In this document: positions 1 to 9,481 of the stretch, one piece after another
Numbering within the stretch: position 1 is the first letter of the stretch
How the letters are laid out: the number at the start of each line of letters is the position of its first letter
Assembly: GCF_010365105.1 (NCBI RefSeq)
Contig: NZ_JAAFGZ010000004.1
Location: 62,001 to 126,000 of the forward strand
Length of the DNA: 64,000 nt
Source: Polaromonas sp.
GTDB lineage: Bacteria > Pseudomonadota > Gammaproteobacteria > Burkholderiales > Burkholderiaceae_C
Direction: 5' to 3'
The notes under the pieces: model-generated
The model's database searches: none
Told to the model about the DNA's origin: nothing
Seen by the model: the letters and a program-made list of their open reading frames with translations, nothing else
Position numbers and translations under genes: made by a program

Positions 1-452
1 TGCCATTCTTCGGCCGAGAAGCCCGCCAGCAATGCGTTTTGCACGCCGCAGAGAACCGCAGGAATCTCCTGGGCTGCCGCGCGTCCTGCGTCGGTCAGCT
101 CCAGGTTGACCACGCGCCGGTCATCCGACGAACGGCTGCGGCTGCACAACTGCTTGGCCTCCAGCCGGTCCAGCAGCCGCGTCATCGAGCCGGCGTCAAG
201 CTCGCACTGGCGCGCCAGCTCGGCGGCCGTCGAGGCGCAACCCATGTAGAGCTTGAACATGGGCACCCACTGCGCATTGGTCAGGCCCGAGGGTTCGAGT
301 TCGCGCTCGACGCCTTGTGCGACCAGGGAAATGATGCGCCGCATCATGTAGCCGATGCTGTCGTCGGGCGTGTAGCTTTCTGCCTGGTAGAAATCGGCCG
401 GAGGGCTTGCAGGTGCGTCAGGGCAAGGGGCGGAATTGTGCGTTGAATCCAT
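1..452 (-). CDS. MarR-family transcriptional regulator (3' end cut by window edge)
   Basis: The frame is open from an ATG at 452 to base 1, giving 150 codons with the C-terminus missing. The middle and later part has the MarR winged-helix pattern: a recognition-helix region containing GSMTRLLDRLE, followed by a wing with the basic SDDRRVVNLELTDAGR motif typical of the family. MarR proteins are dimeric DNA-binding repressors, often relieved by small aromatic or toxic ligands. It is transcribed divergently from an ABC exporter. A palindrome in the spacer of its own promoter suggests self-repression and control of the exporter. No Shine-Dalgarno sequence precedes the ATG, which lies within about 8 bases of the predicted -10 box, so the mRNA may be leaderless. 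The ligand cannot be told from sequence. Confidence 0.88.
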   Translation of the reverse strand, partial: MDSTHNSAPCPDAPASPPADFYQAESYTPDDSIGYMMRRIISLVAQGVERELEPSGLTNAQWVPMFKLYMGCASTAAELARQCELDAGSMTRLLDRLEAKQLCSRSRSSDDRRVVNLELTDAGRAAAQEIPAVLCGVQNALLAGFSAEEW

Positions 453-459
453 GGACCCA

Positions 460-488
460 ATAATACTTGCTTGAGCAATTATTGTCAA
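460..488 (-). promoter_or_regulatory. Sigma-70 promoter of the marR-type gene
   Basis: On the minus strand TTGACA (488-483) and TATTAT (465-460) are separated by exactly 17 bases, close to the ideal sigma-70 promoter. Transcription should start around 453, next to the ATG at 452. Confidence 0.75.
467..478. promoter_or_regulatory. Candidate MarR operator palindrome
   Basis: TTGCTTGAGCAA is an inverted repeat (TTGCT/AGCAA around a 2-base centre) lying wholly inside the 17-base spacer of the minus-strand promoter and upstream of the plus-strand promoter. This is where a MarR repressor would block its own gene. Binding by this protein is inferred from position and symmetry. Confidence 0.55.
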
Positions 489-496
489 GCCTGTGT

Positions 497-525
497 TTGC
501 AATGCCAAGCTTTAAAAGTTAAAAT
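497..525 (+). promoter_or_regulatory. Candidate promoter of the ABC exporter gene
   Basis: TTGCAA (497-502) and TAAAAT (520-525) are 17 bases apart. The predicted start of transcription falls at or next to the ATG at 533, which has no ribosome binding site in front of it, so this transcript may also be leaderless. Confidence 0.45.
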
Positions 526-532
526 AGCCTGC

Positions 533-2353
533 ATGGCTACTTCCACCGCGACTTCCCTTCCCTCACGCACCTCCATGCTTCCCAATTCGCCGCCCGCCAA
601 GGGATCGCCCCGGTCGCTGTCGGGGCTGGTCCCGTTTCTGCGGCCTTATTCAGGCCGCATCGGGCTGGCGGTGCTTTTCCTGGTCATGGCCGCCGTGGCA
701 ACTTTGGTGTTTCCGCTGGCGTTGCGCGGGCTGATTGACGGCGGCATGGGCGCGGCCGACAAGGGCACACAGCTGATGGGGCTGCGCACCCATTTTTTCG
801 AGCTGTTTGGCGTGGCGGCCGCGCTGGGGCTTTTCTCTGCCGGGCGCTTCTACACTGTCAGCTGGCTGGGCGAGCGCGTCACCGCCGACATCCGCAATGC
901 GGTGTATTCGCATGTGCTCAGGCAAAGCCCGGAGTTTTTTGAAACCACGCAGACCGGTGAGGTGCTGTCGCGCCTGACCGGAGACACCACGCTGGTGCAG
1001 ACGGTGGTGGGTTCGTCGCTCAGCATGGGCCTGCGCAATGCCGTCATGGGCGTGGGCGCGCTGGGCATGCTGGTGTTCACCAACCCCTACCTGATGGTGC
1101 AGGTGCTCGGTGCGCTGCTGCTGATCGTCGCGCCGTCGGTGTGGTTCGGCCGGCGTGTGCGCAAGCTCTCGCGCGCCAGCCAGGACCGCGTGGCCGACTC
1201 CAGCGCGATTGCCGCCGAAGTGCTCAATGCCATTCCGGTGGTGCAAAGCTACACCGCCGAAGACCGGGAAGCGGCGCGTTTCGACCGGTCCACGGCCGAT
1301 GCCTTCGCCATTGCCGTTCGCCGCACCAAGGCACGCTCGGTGCTGGTGGCCTTCATCATCATCGCCACCTCGGCGGCATTGCTCTGGGGCCTGTACCAGG
1401 GCACGCAGGCGGTGATGCGCGGCGACATTTCCGCCGGCCACCTGGGTCAGACCGTGGTCTATGTGATCATCCTGGCCAGCGCGGCGGCGGTGCTGGGCGA
1501 GGTCTATGGCGACCTGTTGCGCGCGGCAGGCGCCACCGAGCGGCTGATGGAACTGCTGGACAGCCAGTCGCCTGTCACTTCACCATCAAATCCGCTTGCT
1601 GCGCAGATCACACGGGCAGGGAGTGCTATCAAATTTGAAAATGTCACGTTTCACTACCCGTCCCGGCCGACACAGCCGGCGCTGGTTGATTTCAGCCTGA
1701 GCGTGGAGCCGGGTGAAACCATCGCCATCGTCGGTCCCAGCGGCGCGGGCAAGAGCACGGTGTTCCAGCTGCTGCTGCGCTTTTACGACCCGGCTTCGGG
1801 CAGAATTGAACTCGACAGCGTTCGTACCGCCGACATGTCACTGGAAGATCTGCGCGGACGCATCGGATTGGTACCCCAGGATGCGGTGATTTTCTCGACC
1901 ACTGCCCTGGAAAACATCCGCTATGGCAAGCCCGACGCGACCGACGAGGACGTCAAGGCGGCGGCCCGGGCCGCGTTTGCCCATGAATTCATCAGCGCGC
2001 TGCCCGAAGGCTTCGACACCTTCCTGGGCGAACGCGGCGTGCGCCTGTCCGGCGGCCAGCGCCAGCGCATCGCGATTGCGCGGGCGATGCTGAAAAATTC
2101 ACCGCTGCTGCTGCTCGACGAAGCCACCAGCGCGCTGGACGCCGAGAGCGAGCGCATGGTGCAGGCGGCGCTCGAAACTGCCATGAAGGACCGCACCACG
2201 CTGGTGATTGCGCACCGGCTGGCGACGGTCAAAAAAGCCGACCGGATTGTCGTGATCGACCATGGCCGCATCGTGGAGCAGGGAAGCCATGAGCAGTTGA
2301 TGGCTGCCAACCAGGTCTATGCACGGCTGGCTGCGCTGCAGTTCGTAGCATGA
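533..2353 (+). CDS. ABC exporter half-transporter, MsbA-like (TMD-NBD fusion)
   Basis: The 606-residue protein has an N-terminal six-helix exporter domain (about residues 35-320) and a C-terminal ATPase domain. The ATPase has Walker A (GPSGAGKS), the signature LSGGQ and Walker B (LLLLDEAT) followed by the H-loop histidine in VIAHRL. This is the layout of homodimeric lipid or drug exporters of the inner membrane. I chose ATG 533 because the 22 residues upstream in the same frame run through the promoter and operator region. The linker between the domains (around 1590-1635) contains a low-similarity stretch resembling the short GCTATCAAA repeat seen elsewhere in the window. The divergent marR gene suggests induction by a toxic compound. 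The substrate could be lipid A core, drugs or another lipid. Confidence 0.9.
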   Translation: MATSTATSLPSRTSMLPNSPPAKGSPRSLSGLVPFLRPYSGRIGLAVLFLVMAAVATLVFPLALRGLIDGGMGAADKGTQLMGLRTHFFELFGVAAALGLFSAGRFYTVSWLGERVTADIRNAVYSHVLRQSPEFFETTQTGEVLSRLTGDTTLVQTVVGSSLSMGLRNAVMGVGALGMLVFTNPYLMVQVLGALLLIVAPSVWFGRRVRKLSRASQDRVADSSAIAAEVLNAIPVVQSYTAEDREAARFDRSTADAFAIAVRRTKARSVLVAFIIIATSAALLWGLYQGTQAVMRGDISAGHLGQTVVYVIILASAAAVLGEVYGDLLRAAGATERLMELLDSQSPVTSPSNPLAAQITRAGSAIKFENVTFHYPSRPTQPALVDFSLSVEPGETIAIVGPSGAGKSTVFQLLLRFYDPASGRIELDSVRTADMSLEDLRGRIGLVPQDAVIFSTTALENIRYGKPDATDEDVKAAARAAFAHEFISALPEGFDTFLGERGVRLSGGQRQRIAIARAMLKNSPLLLLDEATSALDAESERMVQAALETAMKDRTTLVIAHRLATVKKADRIVVIDHGRIVEQGSHEQLMAANQVYARLAALQFVA

Positions 2354-2500
2354 AAACACGCATGGGGTAAGGCCGATGTGCGCGGTATCGGCGCCTTTCA
2401 TGGGACAGAGGAAGGCGCGCTGCCTGGCCTACATTGGGGTGCGTGCATGCGCTTCGCGTCATGCAACGCGTTCACACCATCACCGGGTAGCAAGCAATCC

Positions 2501-3454
2501 ATGAAGCCAGCGTTTCACGATATCGACGAACGAACCAACCTGACATCGAGTAACAAGTTCGAGCTGCTGCTGTTTCGCCTTGGCGAGGCGGCCAACTCCG
2601 GGCAACGTGAGTTGTTCGGCATCAATGTGTTCAAGGTGCGTGAAATCCTGGTCATGCCGCCCGTTACCAGCATGGCAAATGCCTCCCCCCACGTCATGGG
2701 CGTGGCGAATATCCGGGGGCAGATCATCCCGGTCATCAACCTGCCGGCGGTGGTTGGCTGCACGCCAACGAATGGCCTGGCCATCTTGCTGGTGACCGAA
2801 TTTGCCCGCAGCACGCAGGCCTTTGCGGTCGAGGAAGTCAGCGAGATCGTCCGGCTGGAGTGGCAGCAGGTGCTGTCGGCCGAGGGCCAGGGCGGCGGCC
2901 TGGTGACCAGCATCGCCCGACTCGATGGCGATATCGAAAACACGCGGCTGGCACAAGTGCTCGATGTCGAGCAGATCTTGCAGGATGTGATGCCGCCTGA
3001 AAAGCAGGCAATCGGTACGGCACCGGGCGTAAAGGTGAACCTTCCTGCAGGCACGATTGTCCTGGCGGCGGATGATTCCGCCCTGGCCCGGTCGATGATT
3101 GAGCAAGGCTTGTCATCCATGGGCGTTCCCTTCGTCATGACCAAAACCGGCAAGGAAGCCTGGGACCGGTTGCAGTCCATCCACACGCAGGCGCAGGCCG
3201 AAGGCAAGACAGCGCATGACAAGGTCGCCCTGGTTCTCACCGACCTGGAAATGCCTGAAATGGACGGTTTTACCCTGACACGAAACATCAAGAGCGATGC
3301 CCGTTTCAAGTCGATTCCCGTCGTCATCCATTCATCGCTGACCGGCGCGGCCAATGAAGGTCACGTCAAGACCGTTGGCGCGGATGCGTATATTGCCAAG
3401 TTCGCCGCTGATGAACTTGCCGCCACCCTGCGTGAGGTCTTGTCGAGCCGTTAG
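2501..3454 (+). CDS. cheV: Chemotaxis coupling protein CheV (CheW domain plus receiver domain)
   Basis: The 317-residue protein starts with a CheW-like domain (about residues 15-165) that in the family links receptors to the kinase CheA. A phosphoacceptor receiver domain follows (about residues 185-315). The receiver acid pocket is seen in LAADDSALARS and the phosphorylated aspartate in LTDLEMPEMDGF; the late lysine is near AYIAKF. CheV tunes chemotaxis signalling at the cytoplasmic face of receptor arrays. No other chemotaxis gene lies in the window, so this is an orphan copy. ATG 2501 is chosen because the homologous part begins just after it; the 41 residues upstream in frame look non-coding. 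The ribosome binding site is weak. Confidence 0.92.
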   Translation: MKPAFHDIDERTNLTSSNKFELLLFRLGEAANSGQRELFGINVFKVREILVMPPVTSMANASPHVMGVANIRGQIIPVINLPAVVGCTPTNGLAILLVTEFARSTQAFAVEEVSEIVRLEWQQVLSAEGQGGGLVTSIARLDGDIENTRLAQVLDVEQILQDVMPPEKQAIGTAPGVKVNLPAGTIVLAADDSALARSMIEQGLSSMGVPFVMTKTGKEAWDRLQSIHTQAQAEGKTAHDKVALVLTDLEMPEMDGFTLTRNIKSDARFKSIPVVIHSSLTGAANEGHVKTVGADAYIAKFAADELAATLREVLSSR

Positions 3455-3610
3455 GTGCCGAGCGCCGGCACAGTCAAACATTTCAACGCGATTGGAAACC
3501 CCTTTTTAGAACTATGCGTTTTATGCATAACTGCAGATAAACTCGGCCTTGGACAGCTGGGGTTGCGCGTAATAAGCTGCGCTACCTTCATTTGTTTCAC
3601 AAGGATCTTC

Positions 3611-4927
3611 ATGTCATCAACTTCCGCACTGGGCGAAAGCGCGATCGCACCGGCCTCTACCGTTCCGTCCTACCTTCAAGCCGACAACCTCGGGCCGTGG
3701 GGCAACTACCTGCAACAGGTAGACCGGGTCATTCCGCACCTGGGCAACCTGGCGCGCTGGGCCGAGACGCTCAAGCGGCCCAAGCGCATCCTGATTGTCG
3801 ATGTGCCGATTCACATGGACGACGGCACGGTGGCGCACTTTGAAGGCTACCGTGTGCAGCACAACGTCTCCCGCGGTCCGGGCAAGGGCGGCGTTCGCTT
3901 TCACCAGGATGTGACTCTGTCGGAAGTGATGGCGCTGTCCGCCTGGATGTCGGTGAAGAATGCAGCGGTCAACGTGCCCTACGGCGGCGCCAAGGGCGGC
4001 ATCCGGGTCGATCCGAAAAAGCTCTCGCGCGGTGAACTCGAACGCATGACGCGCCGCTACACCAGCGAGATCGGCATCATCATTGGCCCCAACAAGGACA
4101 TTCCGGCGCCTGATGTCAATACGAACGAACAGATCATGGCCTGGATGATGGACACCTATTCCATGAACACCGGCTCCACCGCAACTGGCGTGGTCACGGG
4201 CAAGCCGGTCGATCTGGGCGGTTCGCTGGGACGGCGTGAAGCGACCGGGCGCGGCGTGTTCACGGTGGGCACGGAAGCGGCACGGCACATCGGGATGGAC
4301 ATTGCCACGGCCCGCGTTGCGGTTCAGGGTTTTGGCAACGTGGGTGGCGTGGCCGGCAAGCTGTTTGCCGATGCGGGCGCCCGGATCATCGCCGTGCAGG
4401 ACCATGGCGGAACGATTTTCCGGGAAGCCGGGCTGGACGTTCCAGCCCTGCTCGAGCATGTCGCCAGCACTGGCAGCGTGGCCGGTTTCGCCCAGGCCGA
4501 CGTAATTGCAAACGAATTGTTCTGGGAAGTGGACTGCGACATCCTGATCCCGGCAGCGCTGGAGCAGCAGATCACCGCCGCCAATGCCGGCCGCATCAAG
4601 GCGCGAATGGTCATCGAAGGCGCCAACGGGCCGACCACGCCGGCCGCCGACGACATTCTGCAGGAGCGCAATGTGCTGGTGGTGCCCGACGTGATCGCCA
4701 ATGCCGGCGGCGTGACGGTCAGCTACTTTGAATGGGTACAGGATTTTTCCAGTTTTTTCTGGGACGAGGACGAGATCAACGCACGTCTGGTGAAAATAAT
4801 GAAAACCGCTTTTGCGGCGGTTTGGCAAGTTGCACAGGAAAAAAAGGTCAGCCTGCGCACCGCCACCTTCATCGTGGCCTGCCAGCGCATCCTGCATACG
4901 CGCGAACTGCGCGGCCTGTACCCCTGA
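3611..4927 (+). CDS. gdhA: Glu/Leu/Phe/Val-type glutamate dehydrogenase
   Basis: The 438-residue protein has the ELFV dehydrogenase N-terminal substrate domain with the lysine-bearing motif [13 protein letters not shown] and the preceding [10 protein letters not shown]. The C-terminal Rossmann domain carries the nucleotide motif VQGFGNVGG. The enzyme interconverts 2-oxoglutarate plus ammonium and glutamate, so it can assimilate the ammonium made by NasA and NirBD or catabolise glutamate. Cofactor preference cannot be judged confidently. ATG 3611 is preceded by AAGGA at a good distance, while the 52 upstream residues in frame are unlike the family. A strong terminator follows at once, so the gene is probably monocistronic. 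Confidence 0.94.
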   Translation: MSSTSALGESAIAPASTVPSYLQADNLGPWGNYLQQVDRVIPHLGNLARWAETLKRPKRILIVDVPIHMDDGTVAHFEGYRVQHNVSRGPGKGGVRFHQDVTLSEVMALSAWMSVKNAAVNVPYGGAKGGIRVDPKKLSRGELERMTRRYTSEIGIIIGPNKDIPAPDVNTNEQIMAWMMDTYSMNTGSTATGVVTGKPVDLGGSLGRREATGRGVFTVGTEAARHIGMDIATARVAVQGFGNVGGVAGKLFADAGARIIAVQDHGGTIFREAGLDVPALLEHVASTGSVAGFAQADVIANELFWEVDCDILIPAALEQQITAANAGRIKARMVIEGANGPTTPAADDILQERNVLVVPDVIANAGGVTVSYFEWVQDFSSFFWDEDEINARLVKIMKTAFAAVWQVAQEKKVSLRTATFIVACQRILHTRELRGLYP

Positions 4928-4941
4928 TCAGGGCCGGGGTC

Positions 4942-4982
4942 CAGGCAGCAGGCGGGTGTGAACTGCCGGCTGCCTGTCTTTT
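4942..4982 (+). terminator. Intrinsic terminator after gdhA
   Basis: CAGGCAGC (4942-4949) pairs perfectly with GCTGCCTG (4969-4976), with extra GC pairs inside, and is followed by TCTTTTG. The stem lies between the convergent ends of gdhA and the DUF1178 gene; the T-rich side favours the plus strand. Confidence 0.65.
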
Positions 4983-4988
4983 GATGCC

Positions 4989-5516
4989 CTACTGCAGGGT
5001 TTCCTTGGCAGCTGCGAGCATGGGAAGCGGAAGGATTTCAATTCCCTCTTCCAGAAGCTCCAGCGCCTCGCGCGCACAGGCCTGGCCGCGAATGCTGCGC
5101 GCTTCGACCTCCCCATAGTGCATGCGGCGTGCTTCCTCGGCAAAGCGTACGCCCATGTCTTCGGTCACGGCCACCACCTGGCGCAGGGCGTTTAAAAAGG
5201 CGGCCTGTGCCGCAAGGCCGGCTTCAGGCAGAAGCGTGCCATCCTGCCGGTCGAAGCGCGCCATTTCGCCTTTTGATGGAAGATTTCCGATTGATGGGCA
5301 AGTCGTCACAGGGTCCGCGCGGCCTGAAACCGTTTCAGGGGCGTTGTGCCCCCCAAAATTGAGCCGCGGCGCACTTGGCATTTTCTGAATGCCAGTGTCG
5401 GCGCACAGGGGACAGGCCATCAGGCCACGCTGTTGTTGATCCAGGAAATCCTCTTCGGACCCGAACCAGCCCTCGAACGAATGCAGGCGCGAACAACGGA
5501 GATTCAGGACTTTCAT
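4989..5516 (-). CDS. DUF1178 family protein
   Basis: The 175-residue protein matches what I remember of DUF1178. It begins MKVLNLRCSRLHSFEGWF, followed by a paired-cysteine element CPLCADTGIQK that looks like half of a zinc ribbon. The C-terminal half, about residues 105-165, is helical and contains an F(A)EEARRMHYGE-like segment conserved in the family. Its function is not established. It is the last gene of the minus-strand run behind the nuo operon, 21 bases after the Nudix gene, and is probably cotranscribed with it. Confidence 0.85.
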   Translation of the reverse strand: MKVLNLRCSRLHSFEGWFGSEEDFLDQQQRGLMACPLCADTGIQKMPSAPRLNFGGHNAPETVSGRADPVTTCPSIGNLPSKGEMARFDRQDGTLLPEAGLAAQAAFLNALRQVVAVTEDMGVRFAEEARRMHYGEVEARSIRGQACAREALELLEEGIEILPLPMLAAAKETLQ

Positions 5517-5537
5517 GGGCGCAGTATGGCAAGACTG

Positions 5538-6152
5538 TTACGGCTGTGCCAACTGCCATTCCAATGTCCATGCGCCCGACAGCATGTTGCTCAACCACAG
5601 CATCCCCGTGAGCGTCTTTGCATCGGTCACCTGACCGCTGCCGCACCAGTTCATCAATTCCTCAGGCGTGGCACTGAACACCTCAAGGAATTCGCCGCAG
5701 TCGAGTTGTTGATCGCCCGGCGTCAAACCGCGTGCAAACCAGATATCGATGAATTCGGTGGAGTAGGCGATGGCCGGGTGCAGGACGCCGGCCCTGGCCC
5801 ATTCGCGCGCGGTATAACCCGTTTCTTCCTGCAGTTCTCGCCTGGCGCAGTCCAGCGATAATTCGCCGGCATCGAGTTTTCCCGCAGGAAACTCAATCAT
5901 CACGGAGTGGAGCGGATAGCGGTACTGACGTTCCATCACCACCCGGCCGTCATCCAGCAGCGCCACGATCATCACGGCGCCAGGATGCACCACGTATTCG
6001 CGCGTGGTGTGCCGGCCATCAGGAAGACTGACCGTGTCGCGATGGATTTTCAGAAAATTTCCGGCAAGAATTTCGTCGGAACTGAGTTTTATTTCAGTCA
6101 GGTTCGAATCGTCGGCTGCACCCCTGCTTTCGGCTTTGGATTCAGCCGTCAT
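5538..6152 (-). CDS. Nudix hydrolase, ADP-ribose pyrophosphatase type
   Basis: The 204-residue protein contains a complete Nudix box, G-x5-E-x7-RELQEETGY, at about residues 117-139, where the glutamates bind Mg2+. The upstream VVHPGAVMIVALLDDGRVVMERQYRYP region is characteristic of ADP-ribose pyrophosphatases, which split ADP-ribose into AMP and ribose 5-phosphate. Its ATG overlaps the stop of the DUF2818 gene by four bases (ATGA), so translation is probably coupled. Placement behind the NADH dehydrogenase operon is a recurrent betaproteobacterial arrangement. A role in clearing NAD breakdown products is possible but inferred. Confidence 0.88.
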   Translation of the reverse strand: MTAESKAESRGAADDSNLTEIKLSSDEILAGNFLKIHRDTVSLPDGRHTTREYVVHPGAVMIVALLDDGRVVMERQYRYPLHSVMIEFPAGKLDAGELSLDCARRELQEETGYTAREWARAGVLHPAIAYSTEFIDIWFARGLTPGDQQLDCGEFLEVFSATPEELMNWCGSGQVTDAKTLTGMLWLSNMLSGAWTLEWQLAQP

Positions 6153-6451
6153 GATCGGTGTTTGAACAGGTATCGATAGGTAAAGCCGGGAAATGCAAAC
6201 GTCAGGAAAAGGGTTCCCGTGATGGCATAAAACTCCCAGCCCTGCGGTGCAATCTGGCCATTTCGCTGCTCAAGATACAAGCCCACTCCACCCACCACCA
6301 GGTACCAAACCAGCAATTCTGCCAGCCGGACGGCCAGGTTCTTGGACGAACGGAGGGCATACACGGCAAACAGCCGGTTGCTGACAAACGGCATGTTGGC
6401 CATCAACAAGGCCAGCATCACCACCAGCCATACCGATGCAGTCTGGTTCAA
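6149..6451 (-). CDS. DUF2818 family small membrane protein, TTG start
   Basis: I place the start at TTG 6451, giving 100 residues beginning (M)NQTASVWLVV. GGAG lies 7 bases upstream, the start sits just after the nuoN stop codon, and I recall family members beginning MNQTAS. A longer frame to 6499 would overlap nuoN heavily and looks unlike the family. There are about three hydrophobic helices (residues 5-25, 38-60, 68-90), and the C-terminus ends in FTYRYLFKHRS. It lies between nuoN and the Nudix gene, as in related bacteria. The function is unknown; a part in assembling or stabilising complex I is a guess from position only. Confidence 0.8.
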   Translation of the reverse strand: MNQTASVWLVVMLALLMANMPFVSNRLFAVYALRSSKNLAVRLAELLVWYLVVGGVGLYLEQRNGQIAPQGWEFYAITGTLFLTFAFPGFTYRYLFKHRS

Positions 6452-6453
6452 AC

Positions 6454-7956
6454 TCAGACTCCGAGAGAGTTCACGATGCTTTTGATTGACTGGGCGCACA
6501 GCGTCATCAGTCCACCAGGTGCAATACCCAGCGCCAGCAGCAAGGCACCGTTAATGGCCAGCACAATCCGCGCATCGGCGGGCGCATGAATCGGCTGCGC
6601 ATTGTGGATATGGGGTACGTCGAAATACATGACCTTGATCACACGGAGGTAATAGAAAGCACCGATCAATGACATCATCACGGCAAAGACAGCGAGTACC
6701 AAGTAACTCGTCTGGCCTGACGAGATCAAGGCCTGCAACACACCCAGCTTGGCGTAAAAACCCACCAGCGGCGGCAGTCCGGCCAGAGAAAACATGCTCA
6801 TCGCCATGACACCCGCGTACAGGGGGCTGCGCTGGTTCAAGCCGGAAAGATCGGTGATTTCTTCAGACTCATGGCCGGAGCGGGCCAGCAGCAAAATGAT
6901 GCCGAAGGCGGCGAGCGTGGTCAGCACATAGGTCAAGGCATAGAACATGGCGGCACCATAAGCCGATTCCGTGTTGAGCTGGTTGCCATTGACCACCCCC
7001 GCCAGCAGACCCAGCAGCAGAAAGCCCATCTGGGAAATGGTCGAAAACGCCAGCATGCGCTTGAGGTTAGTCTGGGCAACGGCGGCCAGATTGCCGATCA
7101 GCAGGGAACCGATGGCCATCAATGCCAGCATCTGCTGCCAGTCAATTGCCAGCGGCAGCAGGCCTTCGACCAGCAGGCGAATCGTCATGGCAAATGCAGC
7201 AAGTTGCGGCGCACCGCCAATGATCAACGTGACGGCAGTGGGCGCGCCGTGGTAAACGTCAGGTAGCCACATATGGAATGGCACGGCGCCAAGCTTGAAG
7301 GCCAAGCCGGCCACAATAAAAACCAGACCGAACACCAACACCTGATGCTTGACCTGCCGGCTGGCAATGGCGTTAAAGACCTCATTGATGTTCAGCGAGC
7401 CGGTAGCGCCGTAAAGCATGGAGAGGCCGTAAAGCAGGAAACCCGAAGCCAGTGCGCTGAGCACGAAATATTTCATCGCTGCTTCGGTTGCCTGCGCGTC
7501 GTCACGGCGCAAGGCGACCAGTGCATAGCTTGACAATGCCATCAATTCAAGGCCCATGTAGAGCACCAGGAAGTTGTGGCCTGAAATCATCACGAACATG
7601 CCCAGCAAGGCAAACAGGCTGAGTGTGAAGAATTCACCGCCGCGCAGCATATCGCGGTCTGCCGCGTAAGGCCGGCCATAGACGATTGTGACCATCAGGG
7701 CAATGCTAGAGAAGCATTTCATCCAGCTGCCCATGGGGTCCACTACCACCATGTTGCCAAAACCATAAAAGATCTGCCCGCCAAGTGCTGTATTGGCTTC
7801 CATGATGGCCACAACGCCAAGCGTCAGCAGCGTCAATGCATAGGTAAGCGAACGGCGTGGCGTCTTGACGCCCAGGTCCACCAATGCGATGACGCAGGAC
7901 ATGACCAATAGAACAATTTCGGGATATACCGCGATCCAACTGAGTTTGTCAATCAT
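6454..7956 (-). CDS. nuoN: NADH-quinone oxidoreductase subunit N
   Basis: The 500-residue polytopic inner-membrane protein has about 14 helices and belongs to the Mrp-antiporter-like subunits of complex I. The conserved core includes the lysine helix in [20 protein letters not shown] and the [16 protein letters not shown] segment on the second half-channel. The subunit pumps protons in the membrane arm, next to NuoA/J/K and NuoM. It is the last nuo gene and its stop codon is 2 bases from the TTG start of the DUF2818 gene. Length and motifs are normal. Confidence 0.97.
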   Translation of the reverse strand: MIDKLSWIAVYPEIVLLVMSCVIALVDLGVKTPRRSLTYALTLLTLGVVAIMEANTALGGQIFYGFGNMVVVDPMGSWMKCFSSIALMVTIVYGRPYAADRDMLRGGEFFTLSLFALLGMFVMISGHNFLVLYMGLELMALSSYALVALRRDDAQATEAAMKYFVLSALASGFLLYGLSMLYGATGSLNINEVFNAIASRQVKHQVLVFGLVFIVAGLAFKLGAVPFHMWLPDVYHGAPTAVTLIIGGAPQLAAFAMTIRLLVEGLLPLAIDWQQMLALMAIGSLLIGNLAAVAQTNLKRMLAFSTISQMGFLLLGLLAGVVNGNQLNTESAYGAAMFYALTYVLTTLAAFGIILLLARSGHESEEITDLSGLNQRSPLYAGVMAMSMFSLAGLPPLVGFYAKLGVLQALISSGQTSYLVLAVFAVMMSLIGAFYYLRVIKVMYFDVPHIHNAQPIHAPADARIVLAINGALLLALGIAPGGLMTLCAQSIKSIVNSLGV

Positions 7957-7975
7957 CTGAATTCTTTGAGTTTTC

Positions 7976-9451
7976 TTAGTTCAGTTTCGAAAGCGCGACG
8001 TGCCTGAGCAGATCAGTCACCGACGTATTCATCACATCGGTAAAAGGCTTGGGATAAATGCCCATGTAGAGCACTGCGACCGCCAGCATTGCCAGCATCA
8101 AAAACTCGCGGCTATTGATATCGAGCAATTTCTTGACGTTTTCGTTGGTCACAGGGCCAAGATACACACGCTTGTACATCCACAGCGTATAAGCCGCACC
8201 CGATATCAATGCAGATGCAGCGGCCAAGCCAATCCAGAAATTGGCTTTGACTGCCCCCAGGATCACCATCCACTCACCCACGAAGCCAGCAGTGGCTGGC
8301 AAGCCGCAATTGGCCATCGCGAACAGCAGCGCGAAGGCTGCAAACTTGGGCATGGTGTTGACCACACCACCGTAACTCGCAATTTCGCGCGAATGCACGC
8401 GGTCATACAGCACGCCAATACAAAGGAACATGGCGGCTGAAACAAAACCGTGCGCAATCATCTGGACAATGCCGCCCGAGACGCTCAGGTCGTTGAAGAG
8501 GAAAAACCCGAGTGTCACAAAACCCATATGCGCTACCGATGAATAAGCCACCAGCTTCTTCATGTCGCGCTGGACCAGCGCCACCAAGCCCACATAAATC
8601 ACGGCAATCAGTGAAAAGGCAATCATCAGCCATGCCCACTCGCGCGAAGCATCGGGCACGATCGGCATCGAAAACCGCAAGAATCCATAGGCGCCCAGCT
8701 TGAGCATGATCGCCGCCAGCACGGCAGAGCCGCCGGTAGGCGCTTCAACGTGGACATCAGGCAGCCACGTATGCACCGGAAACATCGGGACCTTGACAGC
8801 AAAGGCTGCAAAGAACGAAAAGAAAAGCAGGGTTTGCGCCGTACCCGACAGAGGCAGTTTGTGCCAAGCCAGGATATCAAAGCTGCCGCCCGACTTGTTG
8901 TACAAGAAAATCAGCGCCACCAGCATCAACAGTGAGCCGAGCAGTGTGTACAGAAAAAACTTGAAAGCTGCGTAAATTTTGTTCGGTCCACCCCAGATGC
9001 CAATGATCAGGTACATCGGAATCAGTGTGGCTTCGAAGAAGACGTAAAAAAGCATGCCGTCCAGTGCGGCGAACACGCCGATCATCAGGCCGCTCAAAAT
9101 CAGAAATGACGCCATGTACTGGTTGACACGGGTCGTGATGGATTCCCAACTGGCGATGATGACCACCACGTTGATAAATGCCGTCAGCAGCACGAACCAC
9201 AACGAAATGCCGTCCACGCCCAGGTGATAGTTCATGTTGAAGCGTGGAATCCAGCTGCTTTTCTCAACGAACTGCATGGCCGAGGTGCCTAGCTGGAAGC
9301 CGTCATACAGCGGCAGGGTGACCAGAAAACTGATGATGGCGCCGATCAGTGCAATCCAGCGAACGGTACGCGCCTGACTTTCCCGACCCAGGGCCAATAA
9401 ACCGGCGCCAAAAAAAATCGGCACCCAGATGGCAAGGCTCAACAATCCCAT
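7976..9451 (-). CDS. nuoM: NADH-quinone oxidoreductase subunit M
   Basis: The 491-residue membrane subunit has about 14 helices and is an antiporter-like proton channel between NuoL and NuoN. Conserved elements are visible: the glutamate helix in [38 protein letters not shown] carrying the channel lysine, and [17 protein letters not shown]. It lies 19 bases after nuoN is due to start (nuoM precedes nuoN in transcription) and 30 bases after nuoL. Length and start agree with the family. Confidence 0.97.
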   Translation of the reverse strand: MGLLSLAIWVPIFFGAGLLALGRESQARTVRWIALIGAIISFLVTLPLYDGFQLGTSAMQFVEKSSWIPRFNMNYHLGVDGISLWFVLLTAFINVVVIIASWESITTRVNQYMASFLILSGLMIGVFAALDGMLFYVFFEATLIPMYLIIGIWGGPNKIYAAFKFFLYTLLGSLLMLVALIFLYNKSGGSFDILAWHKLPLSGTAQTLLFFSFFAAFAVKVPMFPVHTWLPDVHVEAPTGGSAVLAAIMLKLGAYGFLRFSMPIVPDASREWAWLMIAFSLIAVIYVGLVALVQRDMKKLVAYSSVAHMGFVTLGFFLFNDLSVSGGIVQMIAHGFVSAAMFLCIGVLYDRVHSREIASYGGVVNTMPKFAAFALLFAMANCGLPATAGFVGEWMVILGAVKANFWIGLAAASALISGAAYTLWMYKRVYLGPVTNENVKKLLDINSREFLMLAMLAVAVLYMGIYPKPFTDVMNTSVTDLLRHVALSKLN

Positions 9452-9481
9452 TTTTCTCTTCCTTCTTCTTCTAGATTGTTT

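Noticed and set aside
2369-2398. Terminator after the ABC exporter
   Set aside because: GGCCGAT/ATCGGCGCC can form a stem, but it is bulged and followed only by TTTC, so support is weak.
3617-4897. 426-codon minus-strand frame opposite gdhA
   Set aside because: Composition is His/Gly/Asp/Val-rich antisense; the plus-strand gene has clear catalytic motifs.
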